Source of the DNA: Baffinella frigidus
Lineage: Eukaryota > Cryptophyceae > Cryptomonadales > Baffinellaceae
Direction of reading: 5' to 3'
Length of the DNA: 10,487 nt
Assembly (NCBI GenBank): GCA_026770585.1
Contig: MU647054.1
Coordinates: 59,383 to 69,869 of the forward strand
This document shows positions 6,182 to 10,451 of this stretch, in pieces. A program made the translations under genes and the position numbers. The first letter of the stretch is position 1. The number at the start of each line of letters is the position of its first letter. Under the pieces are notes generated by a model that searched no databases, had not been told where the DNA came from, and saw only the letters and a program-made list of their open reading frames with translations.

Positions 6182-6423
6182 TAGTGGGGTACCTCGCTCA
6201 CAAGACACTGCCCCCCCCCCCTAGGACCATCGCAGGGCCCTACAGGGGTACCTCGCGCATAAGAAACCCCCTTCGCGAAGGACCCTACAGTAGGGCTATG
6301 CCTAGGGCCCTATGCTGGTCCTAGGGGGGGGGCGTTTTCTCATGAGCGAGGTGCCCCTGTAGGCATAGGCCTACTGTAGGGTCCCAGGTGGGGGCGGTTT
6401 CTTATGAGCGAGGTACCTCTGTA
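6182..6423. mobile_element. Family C element interrupted by another C (outer copy)
   Basis: Left half 6184-6240 (GTGGGGTACCTCGCTCACAAG, C run, CTAGGACC, GGGCCC) and right half 6362-6421 (GGCATAGGCCTACTGTAGGG, CCCAGGTGGGGGCGG, TTATGAGCGAGGTACC, TCTG) belong to one element. Joined conceptually they match the uninterrupted centre GGGCCCTAGGCATAGGCCTA of the C copy at 7695-7830. TA lies at both outer ends (6182-6183, 6422-6423). The left end has GTGGGG instead of CAGGGG and extra C residues, so this copy is older than its insert. Confidence 0.9.
6241..6361. mobile_element. Family C element inserted in a C element (inner copy)
   Basis: The insert CAGGGGTACCTCGCGCATAA...ATGAGCGAGGTGCCCCTG (6243-6359, 117 bp) is flanked by TA at 6241-6242 and 6360-6361. 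The host centre reads GGGCCC-TA-GGCATAGG when the insert and one TA are removed, exactly as in uninterrupted copies (7756-7767, 9577-9588 region). This shows directly that family C moves as a unit and duplicates TA, as IS630/Tc1/mariner-type elements do. The family C terminal repeat is not one I can assign to a named family. Confidence 0.92.
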
Positions 6424-6526
6424 CATGTACGTTCTAGTGGCGTGGGAGGGGGGTCGTGCGTGTGTACATGAAGAAAGCAGAAAGAGACGTTTATTACTAC
6501 CGACACGTGCCGACACGGCCGCCATG
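6424..6526 (+). repeat. Repeat with edge of repeat I
   Basis: CATGTACGTTCTAGTGGCG through GAAAGCAGAAAGAGACG is the inverted partner of 4168-4236. It then enters a TTTATTACTACCGACACG stretch that is the plus-orientation edge of repeat I (compare TTTACTACTACCAACAT at 7250). A GTGCCGACACGGCC near-duplication precedes the next C element. Confidence 0.65.
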
Positions 6527-6577
6527 TACAGGGGTACCTCGCTCATAAGAAAGCGCCATCCCCTAGGATCCTCCAGT

Positions 6578-6659
6578 AGCCCCGCCGGCAGGCTCGTGAA
6601 CGCCCGCGTGACCGGTCACGCGGACGCCGAAGCCAACTGTCCGAGGTGACTGCCTTGGC
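6578..6659 (+). repeat. 82-bp perfect direct repeat, copy 1
   Basis: Identical to 6756-6837 over all 82 bases, offset 178. It begins AGCCCCGCCGGCAGGCTCG and ends GACTGCCTTGGC, and contains an 18-bp perfect palindrome, CGCGTGACCGGTCACGCG (6605-6622; 6783-6800 in copy 2). Identity over 82 bp in such a diverged neighbourhood implies recent duplication, or an assembly artefact. Copy 1 starts exactly where the left half of the surrounding C element breaks off. Confidence 0.92.
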
Positions 6660-6755
6660 AGGTCCCAGGGCCCTACCGCAGGGAACCCTGGAGAGGGTTC
6701 CCCCGTACATCCGGGGGAAAAGGAACCCAGCCGCTGCTACGTGGTCGGGTGGAAC

Positions 6756-6837
6756 AGCCCCGCCGGCAGGCTCGTGAACGCCCGCGTGACCGGTCACGCG
6801 GACGCCGAAGCCAACTGTCCGAGGTGACTGCCTTGGC
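6756..6837 (+). repeat. 82-bp perfect direct repeat, copy 2
   Basis: Exact duplicate of 6578-6659. It is preceded by GGTCGGGTGGAAC and followed by TGGGTGTTGGTCTC, so neither flank is shared with copy 1 beyond the repeat itself. Confidence 0.92.
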
Positions 6838-7067
6838 TGGGTGTTGGTCTCATCGTCAGGGTTTCTAGCTTTCTAGCGTCCAGCTAGGGTCCTATGGTGG
6901 TCCTAGGGGGGGGGGCGTTTTCTTATGAGTGAGGTACCCCTGTATGCACCCCCCCTGAGGCCACCCCCCGCAACTTGATGTACAAGAAAGCACAGGGGTG
7001 CTTCGTGCGACGACGCCTCATGACCACCCCCTATGATTCTCTACATGGCACTGTACATGTGGACCGA

Positions 7068-7194
7068 TACAGGGGTACCTCGCTCATAAGAAACTGCCGC
7101 CCCCTAGGACCCTAAATTACAGTAGGACCATGCCTTGGGTCCTATGGTGGTCCTGGGGGGGGGAGCGGTTTCTTATGAGCGAGGTACCCCTGTA
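7068..7194. mobile_element. Family C element, intact (123 bp plus TA)
   Basis: CAGGGGTACCTCGCTCATAAG at 7070 and CTTATGAGCGAGGTACCCCTG ending 7192 are complementary, with TA at 7068-7069 and 7193-7194. The centre carries ACAGTAGGACCATGCC and GGTCCTATGGTGGTCC. It is followed by ~45 bp of unrelated sequence and then by repeat I. A short ACAGGGGTGCTTCG fragment at 6992-7005 may be another remnant end. Confidence 0.88.
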
Positions 7195-7239
7195 CTTACG
7201 CTGCCGGCCAAACTCTGGGTGGTCCAGCTTCATTTGAAT

Positions 7240-7505
7240 ACGGGAGACCTTTACTACTACCAACATATTCATAGGCTAACGGCCTGAAAATGGGGTAGTT
7301 AGGCCTACGGCATTGGCTAGGACCTCCTACCGTAGGCCGAGACTTTTTGGTCCTGGGATCCCTCGGCCTACGGTAGGAGGTCCTAGGCAATGCTGTATGC
7401 CTAACTACCCCATTTTCAGGCCGTTAGCCTATAAACATATGCATGGAACACAGGGTTCAGCGACCGCAGTCTGCGAAGGCGAGACACACGCTAAGTGCCG
7501 CCATA
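7240..7505 (+). repeat. Repeat I, copy interrupted by family F
   Basis: Repeat I runs GGGAGACCTTTACTACTACC, AACATATTCAT, then (after element F) GCATGGAACACAGGGTTCAG, CGACCGCAGTCTGCGAAGGC, GAGACACACG, AGTGCCGCCAT. An uninterrupted but slightly shorter copy is at 7833-7905. A 3' fragment follows the D element at 7629-7672 and another copy is at 7988-8043. Edge fragments with the TAGTAATAAA-type word occur on the other strand at 8716-8757, 9386-9419 and 9648-9688. Function unknown; no conserved frame. Confidence 0.75.
7273..7430. mobile_element. Family F element, copy 3, with probable target duplication
   Basis: Arms AGGCTAACGGCCTGAAAATG... pair across a 20-base loop (7342-7361, with TCCTGGGATC in place of TCCTAGGATC). 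The left flank AACATATTCAT (7262-7272) and the right flank AACATATGCAT (7434-7444) match at 10 of 11 positions, separated from the element by ATA at the right. The empty copy of the host repeat at 7853-7864 has one AACATATTCAT. A 9-11 bp duplication plus long arms is the known pattern of Mutator-like elements; assignment by this pattern alone is inference. Confidence 0.8.
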
Positions 7506-7626
7506 TCCCTTAAGTGGTGTATATCCCTTAAGTGGTGAGGGGGTCTTAAAGGACCCCCTACAGGTCCTAGGCAGGTCCTAGGGCCCTACGGTAGGGCGTA
7601 TGAGCCTACTGGCCACTTAGGGGATA
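7504..7626. mobile_element. Family D element, copy 3, with duplicated left end
   Basis: The right end GGCCACTTAGGGGATA is normal. The left end occurs twice: TATCCCTTAAGTGGTGTA at 7504-7521 and again TATCCCTTAAGTGGTG from 7522. The interior has a near-palindrome around AGGGGGTCTTAAAGGACCCCC, then AGGTCCTAGGCAGGTCCTAG and CCTACGGTAGGGCGTATGAG. It sits within repeat I (AGTGCCGCCA before, GGGCGAAGGCGAGACACACG after). The extra left end could come from replication slippage or a second truncated insertion. Confidence 0.82.
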
Positions 7627-7692
7627 CGCTGTGGGCGAAGGCGAGACACACGGTGAGTGCCACCATGCTGTCTCAGCATGTCTGTAAGGACC

Positions 7693-7832
7693 TATAGGGG
7701 TGCTTCGCTCATAAGAAACGCCCTCCCCCCGAGGACCACCAAAGGGCCCTAGGACCACGATAGGGCCCTAGGCATAGGCCTACTGTGGGGTCCTAGGGGG
7801 GCGCGGTTTCTTATGAGCGAGGTACCCCTGTA
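7693..7832. mobile_element. Family C element, intact (136 bp plus TA)
   Basis: TAGGGGTGCTTCGCTCATAAG at the left and TTATGAGCGAGGTACCCCTG at the right, with TA at 7693-7694 and 7831-7832. The left tip reads TAGGGG for CAGGGG. The centre GGGCCCTAGGCATAGGCCTA is the uninterrupted form of the site hit by the inner element at 6241. It abuts repeat I directly (TA then TGGGAGACC). Confidence 0.87.
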
Positions 7833-7905
7833 TGGGAGACCTTGATTACTACTAACATATTCATGGAACACAGGTTTCAGCGACAGGCGAGAGACACGGT
7901 GAGTG
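7833..7905 (+). repeat. Repeat I, uninterrupted copy (empty site for F)
   Basis: GGGAGACCTTGATTACTACT, AACATATTCATGGAACACAG, TTTCAGCGACAGGCGAGAGA, CACGGTGAGTG. Compared with the copy at 7240 it lacks element F and an internal CGCAGTCTGCGA stretch. A third copy at 7988-8043 keeps that stretch (GGTTCAGCGACCGCTGTCTG), so the loss is local to this copy. Confidence 0.75.
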
Positions 7906-7913
7906 AAACCACA

Positions 7914-7983
7914 GCTCATACGCCCTACCGTAAGGCCCTAGGACCTGCCTAGGACCTCTTGGCGGTCCAATTTGACCGCCTGT
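7914..7983 (-). mobile_element. Family D fragment, inverted
   Basis: CTCATACGCCCTACCGTAAGG, CCCTAGGACCTGCCTAGGACC is the reverse complement of the D interior. It is followed by GGCGGTCCAATTTGACCGCC, the counterpart of the palindrome near the left end of copy 2. Both terminal repeats (TATCCCTTAAG) are missing. A copy of repeat I follows at 7988. Confidence 0.75.
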
Positions 7984-8055
7984 AGAGAGAGGTTCAGCGA
8001 CCGCTGTCTGCGAAGGCGAGACACATGGTGAGTGCCGCCATGCACGCGGTCTCAG

Positions 8056-8199
8056 TCCGCAGCACCCCCCCCCCGACGCTCACGCACTCCCCCCCAGCCT
8101 CCTCCATCGCCTTTACCTGCAAGAGAGCGGCCTATGAGAACAAGTCAACAACCGCGGCTACCAAAGTTGACAATCCAAGGGCGATTTGGGCTTAGAGTG
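8056..8199. other. No gene seen; C-rich stretch
   Basis: Apart from two C runs (about 8065-8075 and 8091-8097) and one CAAAGTTGACAATCC word (8163-8177), I see no repeat of anything else in the window and no convincing coding frame. The short open frame across it is proline- and arginine-rich, as expected from C runs. Confidence 0.4.
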
Positions 8200-8425
8200 C
8201 AACCCCGCCACGCCGCGCCCGGCCACGCCAGGTCATTAGTCGGAATTTCGACTTTGGGACGCGTCCCCAGCTCCGGGAAATCTCATAGGCTAACGGCCTG
8301 AAAATAGGGTAGTTAGGCATACGGCATTGCCTAGGACCTCCTACCGTAGGCCGAGGGATCCTAGGACCAAAAAGCAACCCCGCCGCGCCGCGCCCGGCCA
8401 CGCCAGGTCATGAGTCGGAATTTCG
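8200..8425. repeat. 51-bp direct repeats flanking a truncated F element
   Basis: 8200-8250 and 8375-8425 match at 49 of 51 positions (CAACCCCGCC-CGCCGCGCCC... GTCGGAATTTCG). Between them are a short unique piece (8251-8284) and half of a family F element (8285-8374). Copy 2 begins at the base where F stops. The duplication could have been produced together with the loss of the other F arm. Confidence 0.85.
8285..8374 (-). mobile_element. Family F element, copy 4, one arm plus loop
   Basis: ATAGGCTAACGGCCTGAAAAT through CTACCGTAGGCCGAG, followed by GGATCCTAGGACCAAAAAG, is one arm plus the loop of F. The loop is reverse-complemented compared with copies 1-3, so this copy lies in the opposite orientation. 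It stops before the second arm. Half a palindromic element is a common product of hairpin-mediated deletion. Confidence 0.85.
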
Positions 8426-8715
8426 GATACAAGTCCTGTTTTAAATTTTGTACCCGGGTCCGAAATTCGGAGTACAAATCGGACGTGGGAAGGACGAGGA
8501 GTTGCGTCTCACGTGGGACCGCACACTCATCTAGTACCACGAAATGAAACGGTGCGTTCTGAAATTCTGACTCATGACCTATCGTGGACTGTAGAAACTA
8601 AGCTGCAAAACACCGTTGTACCTCCAAGGGAGTTTTGTGCTGCCCCCCCCCAGGGACACCGTTGAGCCCTAGGTACCTCGGGAACACATCAGTGCCCTAT
8701 CGGTGGGAGTGCATA
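8426..8715. other. Mostly unique stretch, no gene recognised
   Basis: A small palindrome CCGAAATTCGG (about 8460-8470) lies within GTACCCGGGTCCGAAATTCGG; the CCTGTTTTAAATTTTGTACC word echoes the TGTTTTAAATTTGTACC module of the 5349-5842 cluster. The rest matches nothing else here. Stops occur in all frames and no tRNA-like fold was evident by eye. Confidence 0.4.
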
Positions 8716-8805
8716 CGCGCCGGCCGTGTTGGTAGTAATAAATGTCTTTCTCAAACCTACAGGGGTATCTCGCTCATGAGAAACACCCACCCCCCTAGGA
8801 CTTCC
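8716..8805. mobile_element. Edge of repeat I followed by left half of family C
   Basis: GGCCGTGTTGGTAGTAATAAA, TGTCTTTCTCAAACC, then TACAGGGGTATCTCGCTCATG, AGAAACACCC, CCCCCCTAGGAC. The C element stops at about 8802 and a long hairpin begins at 8814. The same junction (TCAA-CCTACAGGG) recurs at 9412-9425, where only the first few bases of C remain. Confidence 0.75.
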
Positions 8806-8813
8806 TCAATCTA

Positions 8814-8979
8814 ATCCCGCCAGGTATCTGATTTAAATGCTTGGGAGTTCCCCGAATCAACGAAATTTACTACACACTTGGCCAAATCCAGTCACGTCCA
8901 GCCCCGCACGAGCTTACGTGCAGTAAATTTCGTGCATTCGGGGAACTCCGAAGCATTTGAATCAAATACCTGGCGGGAT
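8814..8979. mobile_element. 166-bp foldback with 61-bp arms
   Basis: Left arm 8814-8874 (ATCCCGCCAGGTAT...TTTACTACA) pairs with right arm 8919-8979 with no gap and about seven mismatches. The loop (8875-8918) is unique. The left arm carries ACGAAATTTACTACACA, a motif also found in two unrelated hairpins (9746 and 10003). The last five bases of the right arm (GGGAT, 8975-8979) are at the same time the start of the next foldback. Confidence 0.85.
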
Positions 8980-9165
8980 GAAATCGCGCGTACCTGCCAG
9001 CGTAACGGACCGCGCTAGTTCTGATTTCCTAGCCACCTCCTACCGTAGGGCGACCCGTAGGTCATACAATCGGCACGGTAGGAGGTGGCTAGGAAACGGT
9101 AGGAGGTGGCTAGGAAATCGTTCTTTAGGGTCCGTTACGCTTGCAGGTACGCGCGATTTCATCCC
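8975..9165. mobile_element. 191-bp foldback with nested hairpin, chained to the previous one
   Basis: Outer arms 8975-9010 and 9130-9165 pair at 35 of 36 (GGGATGAAATCGCGCGTACC...). Inside, GATTTCCTAGCCACCTCC-TACCGT (9023-9046) pairs perfectly over 24 bp with 9096-9119. The right inner arm is preceded by a perfect 21-bp tandem duplicate (9075-9095). The centre contains CCTACCGTAGG (9039-9049) and CGACCCGTAGG. It thus carries the same palindromic core as families D, F and K. Confidence 0.85.
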
Positions 9166-9312
9166 GCACAACAACACTGTTCCCTTGACCTACAATTCGA
9201 TGTTCCAGTCTATCACCGGGAACGTCGCGATCGATCCCCTGAACAAGACCAACTACCCGAGTGCCAAGCTCCTAGGGACCTACCGGGTACCCGATGTGTC
9301 TGCACCCACCAC
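9125..9312 (+). pseudogene. Coding-like stretch, possible captured exon fragment
   Basis: In the frame with codon starts at 9146, about 60 codons read as ordinary protein: GTRDFIPHNNTVPLTY, SMFQSITGNVAIDPLNK, TNYPSAKLLGTYRVPDVSAP. Third positions are mostly C or G, and the amino-acid mix (hydrophobic, Asn, Thr, Pro spread evenly) is unlike the Ser/Arg/Pro strings that repeats produce here. The 5' part lies in the right arm of the 8975-9165 foldback, so the opposite arm holds an inverted copy of its first codons. The 3' end runs into TTTAGGG repeats, where the frame stops. No start is convincing: the in-frame ATG at 8957 is inside a hairpin. I do not recognise the family. It could equally be chance. 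Confidence 0.35.
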
Positions 9313-9320
9313 GGCTAGTT

Positions 9321-9390
9321 CTTTAGGGTTTAGGGTTTAGGGTTTAGGGCTTAGGGTTTAGGGTTTGGGGTTTAGGGTTCAGGGTTCAGG
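9321..9390 (+). repeat. Interstitial TTTAGGG array
   Basis: About ten units of TTTAGGG with variants TTAGGGC, TTTGGGG and TTCAGGG. The TTTAGGG unit is the Arabidopsis-type telomere motif, also known from several algal groups. Non-repeat DNA lies on both sides, so it is interstitial in this assembly. It is followed at once by a repeat I edge (TTGGTAGTAATAAAGGTCTC). Confidence 0.9.
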
Positions 9391-9522
9391 TTGGTAGTAA
9401 TAAAGGTCTCTCTCAACCCTACAGGGCCTGAGGTTTGAGAGTACACCACCGACCTTGGCTTTTGATTTCGTGCCAAACTCGCTCTCGACAGCGGCCCACG
9501 GGGGCTTGGTGTAAGCACCGAC
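9386..9522 (+). repeat. Repeat I edge with vestigial C end, then unique DNA
   Basis: TTGGTAGTAATAAAGGTCTC, TCTCAACCCTACAGGG matches the junction at 8724-8763, but here C continues only as far as CAGGG before unrelated sequence. 9432-9522 (TTTGAGAGTACACCACCGACC..., GGCCCACGGGGGCTTGGTG) has no partner in the window and no convincing gene. Confidence 0.55.
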
Positions 9523-9644
9523 TACAGGGGTACCTCGCTCATAAGAAAGCGCCCCCCCCCATAGGACCACCGTAGGGCCCTAGGCATGGGCCTACTGTAG
9601 GGTCCTAGGGGGTGGCGCTGTCTTGTGAGCGAGGCACCCCTGTA
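9523..9644. mobile_element. Family C element, intact (118 bp plus TA)
   Basis: CAGGGGTACCTCGCTCATAAG (9525) and GTGAGCGAGGCACCCCTG (to 9642), with TA at 9523-9524 and 9643-9644. The centre reads GGGCCCTAGGCATGGGCCTA, an unoccupied version of the target used at 6241. Directly after it comes CATACCGGCCGTGTTGGTAG, an edge of repeat I. Confidence 0.9.
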
Positions 9645-9702
9645 CATACCGGCCGTGTTGGTAGAAATAACAGTCGCTCTCAAACCTGGACACGTCGACC
9701 GC

Positions 9703-9851
9703 GATCTCATCCGGACGAGTATTTATGATAAATACGCACAGGTAACGAAAATTACTACACAAATGTTTTAATAACTACTAGTATGATCGATTTGTTTAGT
9801 AAATTTCGTTGCCTTTGCGTATTTATCATAAATACTCGCCGCGATGAGATC
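9703..9851. mobile_element. 149-bp foldback with 62-bp arms
   Basis: Left arm 9703-9764 (GATCTCATC..., GTATTTATGATAAATACGCA) pairs without gaps with right arm 9790-9851, about seven or eight mismatches. Each arm contains its own smaller palindrome, GTATTTATGATAAATAC at 9719-9735 and the complementary GTATTTATCATAAATAC at 9819-9835. The 25-base loop is AT-rich. The left arm carries ACGAAAATTACTACACAAA. Short frames across both strands are palindrome read-through. Confidence 0.85.
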
Positions 9852-9883
9852 TCCATTGACGCGTGCTCTCTCTCTAGCTCTCT

Positions 9884-10080
9884 CTACCACTCGAGAATGC
9901 TGGAGGATCCTATTTACATGTGGGGTTGTAAACATTTGTACCAGGATAGGGTATTCCAACCTCGTGACTGCGCTAATTTCGCAGAGTTACGTGACCAATC
10001 AACGAAAGTTACTACACAAACGCCCACTTTTAAAAGCACATCGGTTTTAAATAGGCCCCTCTAGCATTCTCGTGTGGTAG
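9884..10080. mobile_element. 197-bp foldback inserted in the outer repeat
   Basis: CTACCACTCGAGAATGCTGG...CCTATTTA (9884-9917) pairs with AAATAGG...CATTCTCGTGTGGTAG (10047-10080) over 34 bp with about six mismatches. The interior holds ACGAAAGTTACTACACAAA (10003-10021), also seen in the hairpins at 8814 and 9703, and a TTTTAAAAG...TTTTAAAT stretch. A 4-5 bp direct repeat (AGCT or TAGCT) lies at its borders. No coding capacity. Confidence 0.75.
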
Positions 10081-10099
10081 CTGAGATCCAGGTGCGTTG

Positions 10100-10232
10100 G
10101 GGGTTAGGGTTTAGGGTTGTGGGTTTAGGGTTCAGGGCTTTTTAGGGCTTAGGGCTTAGGGATTAGGGCTTAGGGCTTAGGGCTTAGGGCTTAGGGCTTA
10201 GGGCTTAGGGCTTAGGGCTTAGGGCTTAGGCC
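10100..10232 (+). repeat. Telomere-like array, mainly TTAGGGC
   Basis: It begins as GGGTTAGGGTTTAGGG, then becomes about twelve tandem copies of TTAGGGC (seven-base unit, with one GGGATTA and one TTTTTAGGG variant). TTAGGGC differs from the TTTAGGG unit by a shifted C for T. It ends in a C run at 10231-10239. A short further piece (GCTTAGGGCTTAGGGATTA) precedes the poly-G at the window end. Confidence 0.9.
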
Positions 10233-10240
10233 CCCCCCCT

Positions 10241-10310
10241 CAGAGGTCCTAGGCAGGTCCTTGGGCCCTACGGTAGGGCGTATGAGCCTACTGGGCACTT
10301 AAGGGGTATA
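10241..10310 (+). mobile_element. Family D element, copy 5, left end missing
   Basis: AGAGGTCCTAGGCAGGTCCTT, GGGCCCTACGGTAGGGCGTA, TGAGCCTACTGGGCACTTAA, GGGGTATA keeps the interior and right terminal repeat of D. The left ~30 bp is replaced by a C run that joins the TTAGGGC array. Confidence 0.8.
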
Positions 10311-10313
10311 TTT

Positions 10314-10396
10314 AGGCGGGAAGGGGGGGTGGGGGGTCACTCGCCCCAGCCTCGTCAAACCTAGGTTTGAGTGAACCCCCCCTCCCCCCCCTTAGC
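10314..10396. repeat. G-run/C-run hairpin around CAAACCTAGGTTTG
   Basis: GGGAAGGGGGGGTGGGGGG and GTCACTC (about 10318-10343) pair with GAGTGAACCCCCCCTCCCCC (about 10367 onward). Near the loop lies a perfect 14-bp palindrome, CAAACCTAGGTTTG (10356-10369). The G-run strand could form a quadruplex; that is inference from the G tracts. Confidence 0.7.
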
Positions 10397-10451
10397 AACC
10401 CTAAACCCTAACCCCCAACACACCTGGATCTCAGCTTGAAAGAGAGCACGC

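Larger units (their letters stand above)
6527..6944. mobile_element. Family C element split by a 0.3-kb segment
   Basis: A good left end (CAGGGGTACCTCGCTCATAA, from 6529) and right end (TTCTTATGAGTGAGGTACCCCTG, to 6942), each next to TA, are separated by ~300 bp of foreign sequence; other C copies have only ~40 bp there. The left half stops at about 6577 (CTCCAG-TA) and the right half resumes at about 6882 (TA-GGGTCCTATGG), so a TA may bracket the insert as well. The insert holds two 82-bp direct repeats and a small stem (GGGAACCCT/AGGGTTCCC, 6681-6702). No coding sequence is evident in it. Confidence 0.7.
9860..10451. repeat. Outer inverted repeat enclosing telomere-like DNA
   Basis: The right arm 10403-10451 (AAACCCTAACCCCCAACACA, CCTGGATCTCAGCTTGAAAG, AGAGCACGCG) is continuous. 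Its partner is split: CGCGTGCTCTCTCTCTAGCT at 9860-9879 and AGCTGAGATCCAGGTGCGTT...AGGGTTT at 10079-10112. The ~200-bp hairpin between them (9880-10078) is bracketed by AGCT on both sides, while the right arm has a single AGCT at that position, so the hairpin appears to be an insertion into the left arm. Inside the outer repeat are the TTAGGGC array, a truncated D element and a G/C-run hairpin. Confidence 0.75.

Noticed and set aside
6681-6718. GGGAACCCT/AGGGTTCCC stem and a following CCCCG/CGGGG pairing as a bacterial-type terminator.
   Set aside because: No T tract follows, no gene precedes it, and the region lies inside an insert in a eukaryotic element.
8716-8742. AATAAA words in repeats I and J as polyadenylation signals of genes.
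   Set aside because: They recur as part of the repeats without upstream coding sequence; at most they are element-internal signals.
9703-9851. GTATTTATGATAAATAC palindrome as an operator or attachment site.
   Set aside because: It is present in both arms of a longer foldback, which explains it; there is no neighbouring regulator or recombinase.
9783-10064. Open frame starting MIDLFSKFRCLCVF.
   Set aside because: It begins in the loop and right arm of one hairpin and ends in another; the minus strand is equally open, as expected of palindromes.
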